This document shows, in pieces, positions 13,211-23,096 of a stretch of DNA of 64,000 bases. How positions within the stretch are numbered: position 1 is the stretch's first letter; every line of letters starts with the position of its first letter. Position numbers and translations under genes: made by a program. The notes beneath the pieces were generated by a model. That model did no database searches and had not been told where the DNA came from. It worked only from the letters and a program-made list of their open reading frames with translations. Origin of the DNA: Axinella damicornis (taxonomy: Eukaryota; Porifera; Demospongiae; Axinellida; Axinellidae); contig OZ007515.1 of NCBI GenBank assembly GCA_963931865.1, positions 8,848,685 to 8,912,684 of the forward strand, given 5' to 3'.

Positions 13211-14346
13211 CGTTGCAACCTGCTTTGGCGCAAGCTAAGTATTGCAATTCGTTCCAATTAACGCACATGCCACGTGCAACCACGGTCAGTCGATCGCGAG
13301 CAATGGCGATCAAAAGGAAGACAAGACATTATTACAGCACTCACAACTTAGCCAGCACGGTGAGTTTTGCCATGTAAGCGTCAGTGAACGACAGCGATCA
13401 CGGCCGTATGGTCAGAATCTTCGTGTGCCTTTCCCGAGGGCCGTACTGCCACCGGAAGTCGAAGAGAGCGCTCGAGCGATGGTGGCCGGCCATCGGCGAG
13501 ACAATAGCGCTTGTATCTCCGCCACCAAGGTGAGTTTCAGCACAATTATTTTGATTTTGTGTCACTGCATCATAGCGATCACGACGGTGTAGTCAGAATC
13601 TTTGTAGGCCGTTCCGAAGTAGTCAAACGTTTATTACATTATTTATTTACTTTACATTACGCGGCACAATTTTTCCTATACCAGGAGTGTAACGAGGGGC
13701 AACCGCACTCCTGGTAGCCGTTGCAACGCCGCGGTTGCCTCGCCGTAGCGAAGCTAAATTATTGCAATTAGTTCCAATTAACGCACATGCCACGTGCTCA
13801 GTCGATCGCGAGCAATGGCGACCAAAAGGTAGACAAGACAGCACTCACAACTTAGCCAGCACGGTGAGTTTTGGAATGTAAGCGTCAGTTAACGACAGCG
13901 ATCACGGCTGTGCGGTCAGAATCTTCGTGCGCCTTTCCTAAGAACGGTACTGCCACCGGAAGTCGGAGAGAGCGCTCGAGCAATGGCGGCCACGGCGAGA
14001 CAAAAGCGCTCATATCTCCACCACCAAGGTGAGTTTCAGCACCAAAATTGTACGGTTGGGACAGTGCATGATAGCGATCACGACGGTGTAGTCAGAATCT
14101 TTGTGCGCCATTCCTGTCACTGGAACGAGTTATTTACATTAATTATATTATATTATATTACGCGGCACAATTTTTCCTATACCAGGAGTGTAATAAGAAG
14201 CTATTCTGGCTTATTGAATGTAACGATGGGCTATCTGAGGGTGAATAGCTAGGTGGAGTGAGCAGGAATGTTTGTGGGTCTGCTGAAGTGGCCGAAGAAC
14301 AGCCTGGAAAGTGAACAGCCTCCGACAGCTCCCTGGCCAAGGTACT

Positions 14347-14898
14347 CTAGAGAGTTGACCTTTCGGCATTACAGGCCCCGCCCATTTTCGTGTTAGGGCG
14401 AATTTGGCTGGTTTGGTAGCTGGACTGGGCTGGTGAGAGGGAGTAGATGTGTGGCCAAAACTCAGTAACCGAGAGGTGAACGTGGAAAAGCATCCCTAGT
14501 TTTGCAGGGGGTAGGTTGACCTTTTGGAAACTGGCATTGGCTTTGGTCTGTTTTAGTTGGTGTGCGTGGAATTTTTTTTGAAAGCCTAGGGTAGCCAAAC
14601 CTCTGTTTTTGAGGGTGGCAGTGAGTTTTGGGCTGTAGCCTGCAAGTGAGGAGAGCAGGTGGTAAATCCATCCGTAGTTTTTGGGCCTGTTTTGTGTGTG
14701 TATTGATGATGGGGTCAGAGTGTGGGTGGGGCCTTGGAGAGGGTCCAAATTTTCAGTTTCGTAGAGGGCCTTAAAATTGAGTTTTAGGGCATTTTCAAGC
14801 AGAGGGAGCAGTTTGATGCAAAGTATTGCTGAAACTTGTGTACGCTTTGATGCTGCCCATTTATCCATCAACTTGGTTTCGGAGATCGCGGTACCCAT
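14347..14898 (-). CDS. 183-aa ORF of the TTAA element right arm (copy 1), unknown function
   Basis: The ORF starts MGTAISETKLMDKWAASKRT at the ATG beside the right terminus and ends CNAERSTL. The compact copy at 46903–47454 encodes the same protein. I recognise no domain; it is not a transposase with a visible catalytic triad. It may be a captured host exon or element-specific coding. Here the frame also extends upstream through the terminal repeat, adding a few residues from flanking DNA. Conservation of an open frame in two recent copies is weak evidence for selection. Confidence 0.35.
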   Translation of the reverse strand: MGTAISETKLMDKWAASKRTQVSAILCIKLLPLLENALKLNFKALYETENLDPLQGPTHTLTPSSIHTQNRPKNYGWIYHLLSSLAGYSPKLTATLKNRGLATLGFQKKFHAHQLKQTKANASFQKVNLPPAKLGMLFHVHLSVTEFWPHIYSLSPAQSSYQTSQIRPNTKMGGACNAERSTL

Positions 14899-15380
14899 GT
14901 TTCCTACCTTAACCACTTTATAGCTAGCTAGCTAAGTTTATACCATACAAATCCAAGGCCTCATATACTACGGTACTTTTACCCATGTATAAGGGGAACG
15001 TTTCTGCCTAGGAGATGTTGGTATATTGGGCACATAAACTGCCACACAAGTCCATCGTAGTCCCCGGACCTACAAATCATCATGACTGTAGAACACATTT
15101 GATTTTGTATTAGTGAGTGAACCATTCTGTTGTTTTTGAAATGTTTATCTTGCCATGGTTTTTCTTTTCTTTTTTAGTAGCTAGCTACTGTGATGCCAAT
15201 TTGTATGCCATCAAAAATCTCACTTTGATCCTATCTCACATGGCCAGACCCTGTTCCGCCCTTGGTGTGGAATGCGGTTTGGCCATGGGAGATGGACATG
15301 CAGGACATAACTATCCAAGTACATAGGGGAGAATGGGGGTGGGGCTGGTGGGAGCAGGGGGGGTGGGGCTGGTGGGAGCA

Positions 15381-15405
15381 GGGGGGGGGGGGGGGGGGGG
15401 GGGGG
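15381..15405 (+). repeat. Poly(G), 25
   Basis: Homopolymer run following GGTGGGAGCA duplications. Confidence 0.9.
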
Positions 15406-15443
15406 CTGTGTCATTTGAATGGTACAAAGATTGTACAGTCATG

Positions 15444-15705
15444 TACTGCAGTTTTCATGAACCTTGCATGCAAAGTGGAGACGGTAGACGCACAACGATT
15501 ACACAATAATTCAATCAGCAAATTTGCGCACCAAGTGCATGAAACCATTCAAGTTAATCTCTATCACTGGGAGCAGCGACCAAATTCTGTAGCTAGCTGT
15601 TAGTAGAGTGCGTAACAACAATACTACTGATCTGACCCTGTATGCATGTACCTGACGTTTTCCGTTTACCGTCTCCAATTTGCAAGGTTCATGAAAACTG
15701 CAGTA
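15444..15705. repeat. Foldback element with ~44-bp inverted arms
   Basis: The left arm TACTGCAGTTTTCATGAACC… and right arm …GGTTCATGAAAACTGCAGTA continue inward through CTTGCA and GGAGACGGTA with small indels. The interior has no coding signal. It is probably a miniature inverted-repeat element; no clear target duplication was found. Confidence 0.6.
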
Positions 15706-16348
15706 GCTATGCACAGCCTGGTAGCTAGCTATATTGCAGTGGGGATTGTTGGTATGTAAGATTTTTGATGGGTACTTCCGATTGTAAGAATTCACTGCAC
15801 CCTGAATACCAACAAGCATGATTGTTTGAATGGTGGATCTGGTAGGGTGTGGCTACCTAACCAAAATTAATGATGATTAGGTAGTTATATATATAAAACT
15901 GGGGTGCAGAGTCCATGAATACATGCTAACGGGTTCGTCTGTCTCGTTCCCAGATTCCATAATTACGTAGTTCTGGGAACGAGACTAGTTTGTTTGGCTG
16001 TATCGATCAGTAATCAGCTATAAAGTCATTGCAGTGTGTTGGATCCACTTGATCTGTGAGCGGGAGAAACGTGGACGCACATAGAGTTCGATTGGTACAA
16101 CCGTACTACGGTGTTAGCGGTAAGAATGTATAGTATAGACAGCCTATATTCTAAATAATACGCACTTGTTGCTATTTCGGAAGTCTATTAGGTACACGTT
16201 AGGCTAGCTGACCGTAGGTGGGTTAAAGAAGGTTTCCGGTTTACTAGCCTCACAATTTCCACTCCAGTAAGCCACCTGCAGTGGTACACAGACTGTAGCC
16301 AATCCCACTACCACCATAGTCATCCATGCTAGCACTAAGGGAAGGGAT

Positions 16349-16636
16349 CAAGGGGGGGTCACTCCCATAGACTCTATAGTCACAGCTGCGACCGCCGTCG
16401 GTCAATGGTCAACGGTCAAAGCTGCCCAAACGGGTGCAGTCAACGGTCAAAGCGGCTCAAAAGTACAGTCAAAAACGTGCGCCCGCCCTATTTATGGCGA
16501 CGTGCAGGCAAATCGGTCAAAGGTCAACGGACGAAAATTGGCGTGGTCAACGGTCAAAACTCCAAAAACAGCGGTCAAAGCTTTGACCCGCGGTCGCAGC
16601 TGTGACTATAGTGTCTATGGGAGTGACCCCCCCTTG
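16349..16636. mobile_element. 288-bp MITE with GGTCAA-rich interior
   Basis: The arms begin CAAGGGGGGGTCACTCCC and run about 48 bp with one mismatch, through CACAGCTGCGACCGC. GGGAT flanks both sides (16344–16348 and 16637–16641), a probable 5-bp target duplication. The interior is built from repeated GGTCAACGGTCAAA words, subterminal repeats of the kind often bound by transposases. Superfamily not assigned. Confidence 0.75.
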
Positions 16637-16739
16637 GGGATTTCCCGACACTGGCTCCATCTTTTACTCGCTAGGAACTGTATTTGCTAACAACTGTACA
16701 GTGTCAGAAAGTTTGAGATTAGGGTATGTTGTGTGCACC

Positions 16740-17322
16740 TAGTCTCGTTCCCAGACCATTTTCACACGCAGATGAAAAAAATAGTCTGTGAACAGCCTAT
16801 TCCATTTTCGTTCCTTGCGGTTTGCACAAACGGTGACGTAGCTTTGTAGGAATGAAATGTCTGACATCACAAGAACTGTGGAACTATCATATAGCACACG
16901 ATAATACCGTCCTGAGGCAAAGGTTGTCCTCAGAGGTTCCGAACGCCAAGGAGAGAAGATCCGTGGAGAGAAGATCCGTGGAAAGAAATACCTCTGTTCG
17001 CGTTAGAGAGATACTGGAGCAATCTTACTGGCATTCACACTTCCCACTGCCGATTGACACGCTCACAGACACATCCCGACTGTCCACGAACTTCCTGACA
17101 GCTTTCTTGTGGTGTAGTTCACGTCTGCGTTGCCTAGTCTCCTGCACGCCGCCTCAGTCGCTTAGCTTTCATGGTCGTCATTGATCCCATCTATGACGTC
17201 ACTTTCGCCAACGAATTGAATTGCTCTGCCAACATTCCGGCGGAGAGAACCAAAACGGAATATTCCATTCACCAGACTATTTTTCCCCTCCGTGTGCGAA
17301 AAATGGTCTGGGAACGAGACTA
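16740..17322. mobile_element. TIR element (AGTCTCGTTCCCAGACC type), 9-bp TSD
   Basis: TAGTCTCGTTCCCAGACC at the left is inverted at the right end. Similarity continues imperfectly for about 60 bp (CACACG, AAAAATAGTCTG, GGAATA). Exact flanking repeats GTGTGCACC lie at 16731–16739 and 17323–17331. The interior has a 110-codon plus-strand ORF (16852–17184) with no recognised homology and a small AGAAGATCCGTGGAG tandem duplication. Same family as 12604–13210 by end sequence and duplication length. Confidence 0.85.
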
Positions 17323-18296
17323 GTGTGCACCTGCCATAATTTGGAAGAATTGCTAATGGTGAGGACCATAAGTGCTGTAACCTATACTGTTTGGAAAGTC
17401 GCTCCGTTGCCTTTAGTGCTGTGTAGGTACTCACCGCGTATTTAGTTCCGGAGGCTCAAACTTCGGTCAATAAATATACTGAGTACTGGGAAATATCACA
17501 AGTCTGTTGCCGTATTGCACAGTCAAGTGCCGCAGGCACGAGTGACAATACGGCAACGGACAAGTGAAGTTTCCCAGTACATGGTAAATAATGTATTTAT
17601 CCTACAGCTATTATAGTAGCCTCGTTCCCAGGCGCTCAGTAATTGGAGAAAAGAGCGCATTGTATCCACTGTTTGTGCATGCGCGGCTCCCCAGGTTTTT
17701 GTGGGGAACTTGGAAACTACTGTTATACTAGTCCGTGTTGCACGACCATACATTACTGAAACACGGGAGTCGTTTTACACCTACAAGACCACTGAAGGCA
17801 CAGCTCTGTTCAACCAAGCCGTGCCGTACGCCTTCGGTAAGGTCGGAAAGCCAGGAATGGTGCTGAGGACGAACAACTGACAGCAATACAGTACGTACAT
17901 AATGGCAAGAATGTGTTTATATGGTTGAATACGACCAGGTCGAATTTCTATAGTGTCTTACCGGGTCTGTATTGTGCTTCGCGTCCGCTTCGGAAAGGTA
18001 GAAGCGGCGTATTGCCGTCCACAGACTTCGAAACCATGGCCTAGCATGATGCTGGAGTCGTATATTTACTGAATATTTGTCTGTGTTATTTCAGCTTACG
18101 TATCTCGATGAATTATACGGAGAATGTAACATGGACACACTCGCACAGCTTAACGTCTTCTTCCTGCGGCATCTCAATCTTGTGGAACCATTTGTAACCA
18201 TTTCACGATATTTAATGGCCACCAAAATTTCCCAGTATACAGTAGTTGCATAGGCTCTGTATGTATAGAACAGTAATATTATATGAGAATACAAAC
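17323..18296. other. Intergenic, with an orphan TIR end at 17617
   Basis: No coding gene is recognised. One TAGCCTCGTTCCCAGGC end occurs at 17617 with subterminal sequence like the 12604 element (CCACTGTTTGTGCATGCG) but without a partner end, so it is a decayed copy. An inverted pair around GTATTGCACAGTCAAGTGCC is visible near 17510–17560. Confidence 0.5.
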
Positions 18297-18895
18297 TAGC
18301 CTCGTTCCCAGGCCTTCTCACCCCAGCATTTAATTGTCACTTGCAGTTCTAACGCGGGGGAAGGGCTGGTAAAACTCGTCACATGCAAGTGACATAGGTG
18401 AATGTAATCTGGACATTCCCGAGTAAACTTCAAGGCTGTGTGTGTAGAGCGTGCGCTGTCCACTTCGACCACCGACATCGGACTAGCGTTCTACAGTGAC
18501 TGAGCAGTTGACAGCGGGCAATCTTGGCAACATTTCTCGGGTTCAGAAAGCTGCCCCACAAACGTGTAAGAGTCTGAAGCCAGGAATACTGCCACATTTT
18601 GCTGAGTTCAAACGGCCGACTGTTGGGTACCCGCAGTGATGAAGTGTGCTTGAAAACTTCTACACAACTGTAAGTCTGGGCTGCTGCTAGACTACAACAC
18701 GTGTATACTGTGCTACCAGAACTGGCTACAAAGCTTAAAGATGGCCTTGCGACTTACTCGGGAATGTGCCACTCCTCCATACGTCCAGAATATGTCCACC
18801 TACGTCACTTGCACATGACGAGTTTTACCAGGCCTTCCCTGCATTAGTACTGCAAGTGACAAATGCTGGGGTGAGATGGCCTGGGAACGAGGCTA
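18297..18895. mobile_element. TIR element, 599 bp, no target duplication
   Basis: TAGCCTCGTTCCCAGGCC at the left pairs with GGCCTGGGAACGAGGCTA at the right. Subterminal blocks (CACCCCAGCATTT, GTCACTTGCAGT, TACCAG, AACTCGTCA) are also inverted. The flanks AATACAAAC and GTTCCTCTT do not match, unlike most siblings, suggesting a rearrangement or loss at one side. The interior is non-coding as far as I can see. Confidence 0.75.
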
Positions 18896-19047
18896 GTTCC
18901 TCTTAGAAGTGGGCCATCCTGGACTGTCAATTCAGCAGACACTGCCACATACAGCTAACAGCTTGACAGCACCCTTAAAGAGGCTCCGAGTGTCCCAACA
19001 GTGCTGCTGTCTGTAATCCATGCACTATGAAGAACTCCCCTTCCACC
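18896..19047. other. Short spacer
   Basis: Unremarkable sequence between the TIR element and the gag–protease relic; nothing recognised. Confidence 0.5.
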
Positions 19048-20023
19048 TCACGTGACCTCTGTGTTAAAATGTATCCACAAACTGGCCACAAACCTGGAGG
19101 TGGTTCTGACCTGGGCCATGCACTGAGGGATTGTCCTCTCGATTTGGTTGAAGGCTGATTCCGGTATGACACTGACATATGCTCCTGTGTCAATCTTGAA
19201 CTCCACCGGCATGCCATTTAAGGGCACTATCACATTCCATTGTTTGGCAGCTGCCTTGTCTCAGACTGTGCCTACATGTAGAAACTCATCCTCTGCTACC
19301 TGTACAGTTCCCACAGTCTGGGCTGGTCTGCACTCTGTCTCAAATCTTTCTGCAATTATGACACTGTAATTATGACACTTTGGTTTACGTGCTGGACACT
19401 GCTGATGACCATGGGTGGGGAGGGGGGAGCGATCTCCCAAATCTCGTGCAGCTCTTGGCAAGAGACTGTCTGCTTGGATTTCCTCCGCTTGGTGGCTTCC
19501 CTTTGTATGTATGGTGCAAATGGCATCAATGCTTGGATGCTCACCCCTCACCACTGCCTGTTGCTTTTTGAAAGCTTCCCTCTTACAAGCTGCAACCATG
19601 GCCTTTTCAAGAGTCAGCTTTGGGTCCATCTGTAGCTTTTTACACAATGTGTACACCAACAACAATTTGATCGTGGATGATTTCATCATGGAGTGCAAGG
19701 AATAGGATATAATGCTACATGTATTCATGGATTCGACTTCCTCCTGCTTACGGTGTTTATATTACGCTCTCTCAAAAATCGTGCTTCGGAAAGTGGGCCT
19801 CGAACTTGTCCCAGACTGTGTTGAATTTCTTCTTGTCCTCAGCAGACAGACCCAGCCTGCACAAGATGTCGGCGGCTTCGTCTCCCATGGCGTAGGTGAG
19901 CGTGCGTACCTGGCTTTTTTCTGAGGCATGGCGAAATCTTTCAAACCTCTGAATCCACTTGGGCCATTTCCTGGGAATACGGAAGTTGAAGTACTTGGGA
20001 AGGGCGATTCCATTGTGTCTCAC
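19048..20023 (-). pseudogene. Decayed Ty3/gypsy gag–protease fragment
   Basis: Read on the minus strand, 20023 to about 19772 encodes a gag-like block with KWPKWIQRFERFR and YAMGDEAADILCRLGL. A second frame (about 19680–19550) gives LQMDPKLTLEKAMVAACKRE, and 19233–19048 encodes a retropepsin-like piece with the active-site motif DTGA in GMPVEFKIDTGAYVSVIPES. The blocks lie in gag-to-protease order but in different frames with stops. No reverse transcriptase, integrase or LTRs are adjacent. It is a fossil retrotransposon fragment related to the one at 43496. Confidence 0.75.
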
Positions 20024-20226
20024 TGTAGCAGTCCTGGACTTCTCTCCTTTTCAACGTCAGATGTACCTAGCATTTGCGATTGGAGCGTTCGCGATTGGAG
20101 AAGATTCTCTACAGAACTCAACTCTTATTCAGCAATTGGAAATGTGCAGTACAACAGCAGAACAGTAGACATGCATGTGATACTACTACAGAAGGTGGGC
20201 GAGGTTTCTGCACTTGCCGAGGTGAC

Positions 20227-20805
20227 AGCCGCGTTCCAAGGCTCTCATTCTCTCCGCCGAAAGGGAGAAGAGAGCCTGGTAACATTGGGGGGGGGGGGGG
20301 GGGGGGGGGCGTTGACATCCGACGCATCATCTTTAATGTGATAAGCGAAGGACACTCCTACTTTTGTGTTAAATGTCGCATGAGTTACTAAGCAGTCACA
20401 CACTATTCGAAATACTACTCTTCGTCTTCAAGGCATCTTCGGCTTTATAGAGATCCGAGACACTTCTTACAAGCAAACAGGATAACTCACCATGCGAACC
20501 GTTGATCCTGTAAGCGGCGACAAGCGATGAGCGAGCTGGTCCCGTAAACAAACCGCAGTGAACAGCGAGAGACCAGTCGCCCTCTTGCACTCCTGTCATC
20601 TGCGATGCTCATTTCTGAATCTACAGTTCATACGTTAGCACGACAGCGATGGTAAACACACCTACAAAGTGGTCACATGTTCACGTTTTCGTTCTGCAAT
20701 CTGATTGGTTCCGCCATAATCCTGGCGGCAAATCCATGGTTTAACCCCCCCAATGTTACCAGGCTCTCCTCTCCCTTTTGGCGGAGAGAGCCTGGGAACG
20801 AGGCT
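20227..20805. mobile_element. TIR element with poly(G) subterminal tract
   Basis: A left end resembling AGCCGCGTTCCAAGGCTCTC pairs with GAGAGCCTGGGAACGAGGCT. Inner arms GCCTGGTAACATTGGGGG and CCCCCCAATGTTACCAGGC are perfectly inverted, with the left G run grown to 23. Flanks CGAGGTGAC and GGAGGTGTC match at 7 of 9 positions, a possible degraded 9-bp duplication. A minus-strand ATG-initiated ORF around 20483–20599 runs into a GTGAGT donor-like site, as a captured first exon would. Confidence 0.65.
20287..20309 (+). repeat. Poly(G), 23
   Basis: Homopolymer in the left arm of the 20227–20805 TIR element; the right arm has only six C, so the left run has expanded. Confidence 0.9.
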
Positions 20806-23040
20806 GGAGGTGTCTGAGCTTTAATGTATATGGAAGCCCATAATGGTGCCTGGTCAAGTGGTTGCTAAAATAACCAAGGGCATTAGCTTGTTGTCCAGAC
20901 CACAAAGGAAGTCTAACCGGCACAGTTACAATAACAACACATTGCCAATTGAGTTTAGAATGGGTGTAGGCATGCACAATTTCCAAATCTGGACCCCACT
21001 ATCCCTTGAAACAGCTCCCAAATTCAATCCATTTGCAATGGAGCAATGCAGAAGTACAACGGTGATCTGCCACTAGTATAAGAACCTGTAGTGCATGCAG
21101 CCTCGTTCCCAGGCCATTACCACCACCAGTGTTTGATTGCCTTTGTAGTGTGCAATAACGGCATACTGCAGGTGATCAAATACTGGCAGTGGGAGTGGCC
21201 TGGGAACAAGGCTAGATAGGTAGATGACTGCTGATCACTGGATTCACAGCTAGAATCATGTTGTTGCAAGAGCACATGTAGCCTTCACCTAACAGCTCCT
21301 CTATTGTGCTCTGGATTTTGAGCACTTATGAATAATATATGCTTGTATGCCCGTTTACACCTCCTTATAATAGTGGGGTACTATACCCCTAGCGAGAGCT
21401 CTTTTGTAAACAGTCCTCCATCTCTACATACCTCACACAGCATGCACAGGTGCAGTGATTGTGGAGCAGCCAAGTGGGTGTCTCAGTTTACGGCTTTCGA
21501 GTATAATCAACTGCTCAGAGAGAACAGTGTTGAACCCTGAGCATCACCTACACTCATATTGCACCTCCTGGAAACAGCTGTTTTACAGTCACTACACGTA
21601 TTGCACCACCTGGAAACCAGCAGCAGCTGCTTTACAGTATAACTTGGATTTTGAACACCCTACAGTGAATTCGGTTCAGTGATACAAGTGATAACGTATT
21701 CAGTGGCGAGTGTGGATTGCTCCATCCTCATTTATCAAGACACTTGTAGAGGGTGACGAATAGGGTGCATTCGTCACCTGTTGTTACTTCTGATATCCTG
21801 TTTCTCTTTCTGACGAGTGCTGCACCTTAGAGGATGCAAGATGTACTGTCTACATTGGATGCTGCCGGTGTTATTCGTCCCCAAGTCCGCGTGTGCTCTC
21901 ATTATGCACGATCAGATGCTAGTCATCATTCTGTATCTCATCGCTTTCTTTCTTGAACGCCGACCCTGTATCCTCTGTATCATAGTGTTTATCGTTGCTA
22001 TTGTTGTGGTGTGCTATAGCGGACTTGGTCAGTGCATTTTGTGCCAATGGTCTCTTTCACATTTCTTTTCTTACTCCTGTGAAAATATCTGAGTATTTTG
22101 TTCTCTCCTCTACTTTTTTATGTAACAGTGATTGGATTGAGTTTTCCAATAATAGTCACTTGTGAACATTTGTATTTGCATGATAGTGCTTGGGCTCAAG
22201 TATTTGCAATAGCATTTGCAGCATCCTTGTGTACATGTACGAGGATTGATCTGCATACACTCAAAAACTACATGTATGAGCAGACTCAGGACATGTACAT
22301 GTAGATCGAGGGACAATAATTATTCACCAGTGAATTGTGTCCTGGGGGAGCTAGTGGATCTCACTACTGCATATATACATGTAGTATATAGAGTCACATG
22401 TACATTGTGTTCCCAGTTCCTTTCCATGCAGTGCTGTTGCATGCTGCATGGTGTCCTCTGCTCCATGCTTTCTCCGATCAATGCTCTAACAATATAGGAA
22501 GAGCGCAGAGGATGTTAACTCCCTCTAGGACCTGTACAATCATTATTCATTAGTGAGTAATGTCCAAGCAATATTGTTTACATGTTTGCCGCATATCATA
22601 GTTTTAAAACTGTCGTACAAATGTCAAGAAATGTCACAAACACTGTATAGAGTGCATGGTCGGATATCATTGTGAAAGATTAGTCCTCAGCAGTAGCAAT
22701 CAGATGAGCAGCTCAAACGTAATGATTATATCCATGGAGTACATAAAAGGCTTGGTGATCTAGTATTCCACATCCTGAATCTAGCCAAGGTTCCAGAAAC
22801 AAGAAAGGAGATATTTGTACAAGAGTAAGAGCTAATGTCCATGCATAATCATATAGAAAGAAGAACTCACCAATCTTAACCATAATATTATAATTATATA
22901 ATAAGTGCAAGATGCATGCTGGCAGGATACCGAGCAAACATGCACACTATAAAGTCATCTTTATACTCCTTGAGACTAATGTGACCATATACGTATTTGT
23001 TCATACAGCTGTTCATGCTTGTCATATATGATTCTGTTAC
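20806..23040. other. Long intergenic stretch without recognised gene
   Basis: Contains a short TIR-family palindrome at 21100–21213 (CCTCGTTCCCAGGCCA and its near complement, no target repeat) and words such as ACATGTACATGT. A 91-codon ORF at 21817–22092 is rich in Leu, Ile, Val and Cys and would be membrane-like, but has no homology I recognise and is not supported by splice or repeat evidence. Confidence 0.45.
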
Positions 23041-23096
23041 GATCTTTTATTGCCACAGAATTTCTTGCCCCACTGTTGGAAACAGTGGAAGATTGA
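23041..23096 (+). pseudogene. Possible UGT gene fragment
   Basis: ATTGCCACAGAATTTCTTGC followed by CCCACTGTTGG resembles the UGT coding sequence at about 24663–24693 that encodes GTEFLAPLL, and a shorter match to its KWKI codons follows. Homology is only about 50 bp and flanks diverge, so it may be a remnant of a duplicated UGT gene or chance. Confidence 0.3.

Larger units (their letters stand above)
558..14193. repeat. 27-module hairpin-bounded satellite array
   Basis: The core CGAGGGGCAACCGCACTCC, followed by TGGTAGC, starts at 558, 846, 1903, 2189, 3190, 3718, 4232, 4520, 4798, 5086, 5612, 5899, 6177, 6464, 7468, 7983, 8311, 8626, 8917, 9436, 9723, 10359, 10879, 11390, 11911, 12439 and 13693 (within about 1 bp). 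Spacing defines classes: A 278–291 bp (10 copies), B 511–535 bp (11, the last partial), C about 1,003 bp (2), D 315–328 bp (2) and E about 637 bp (2). Lengths are after subtracting the hAT and RecQ-carrying insertions. B is a dimer: both halves carry AGCAATGGCG, then a GGTGAGTTT motif, then GCGATCACG, then GTCAGAATCT. All modules have one orientation. The array begins at CGAGG and ends at GTGTAA, which are the two sides of one hairpin loop. Confidence 0.92.
292..14912. mobile_element. Composite TTAA-flanked DNA transposon carrying a 13.6-kb satellite array
   Basis: The left end reads TTAAGGTAGGAAACA at 292–306 and the right end is its exact reverse complement at 14898–14912. Similarity continues imperfectly for roughly ten further bases. 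TTAA at both ends is the target preference of the piggyBac and Kolobok superfamilies; no transposase is visible, so the copy is non-autonomous. The left arm (296–557) and right arm (14194–14908) match the compact copy at 46480–47468 almost base for base; I noticed one substitution plus poly(T) length differences, which implies recent mobility. The difference between the copies is the array at 558–14193. The superfamily is inferred from target site only. Confidence 0.88.
14913..16339. other. Intergenic DNA with a foldback element and a poly(G) tract
   Basis: No gene is recognised. The region contains a 25-base poly(G) run (15381–15405), a duplicated GGGGCTGGTGGGAGCAGGG unit just before it, and an inverted repeat (15444–15489 against 15664–15705, near-perfect around CTGCAGTTTTCATGAACC). 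A short palindrome at 15951–15990 has GTCTCGTTCCCAGA and its complement as arms and resembles the TIR family found across the window. Confidence 0.6.

Noticed and set aside
558..14193. CRISPR-like array (repeated hairpin with spacers)
   Set aside because: The material between repeats is itself repeated in classes, units are 280–1000 bp, and the DNA is eukaryotic; no cas genes.
15220..15603. Poly-Pro/poly-Gly ORFs around 15.3 kb
   Set aside because: Products of the poly(G) run and its flanking duplications.
21817..22092. Small membrane protein gene
   Set aside because: Hydrophobic but no homology, no supporting splice or repeat evidence; likely chance in T-rich sequence.
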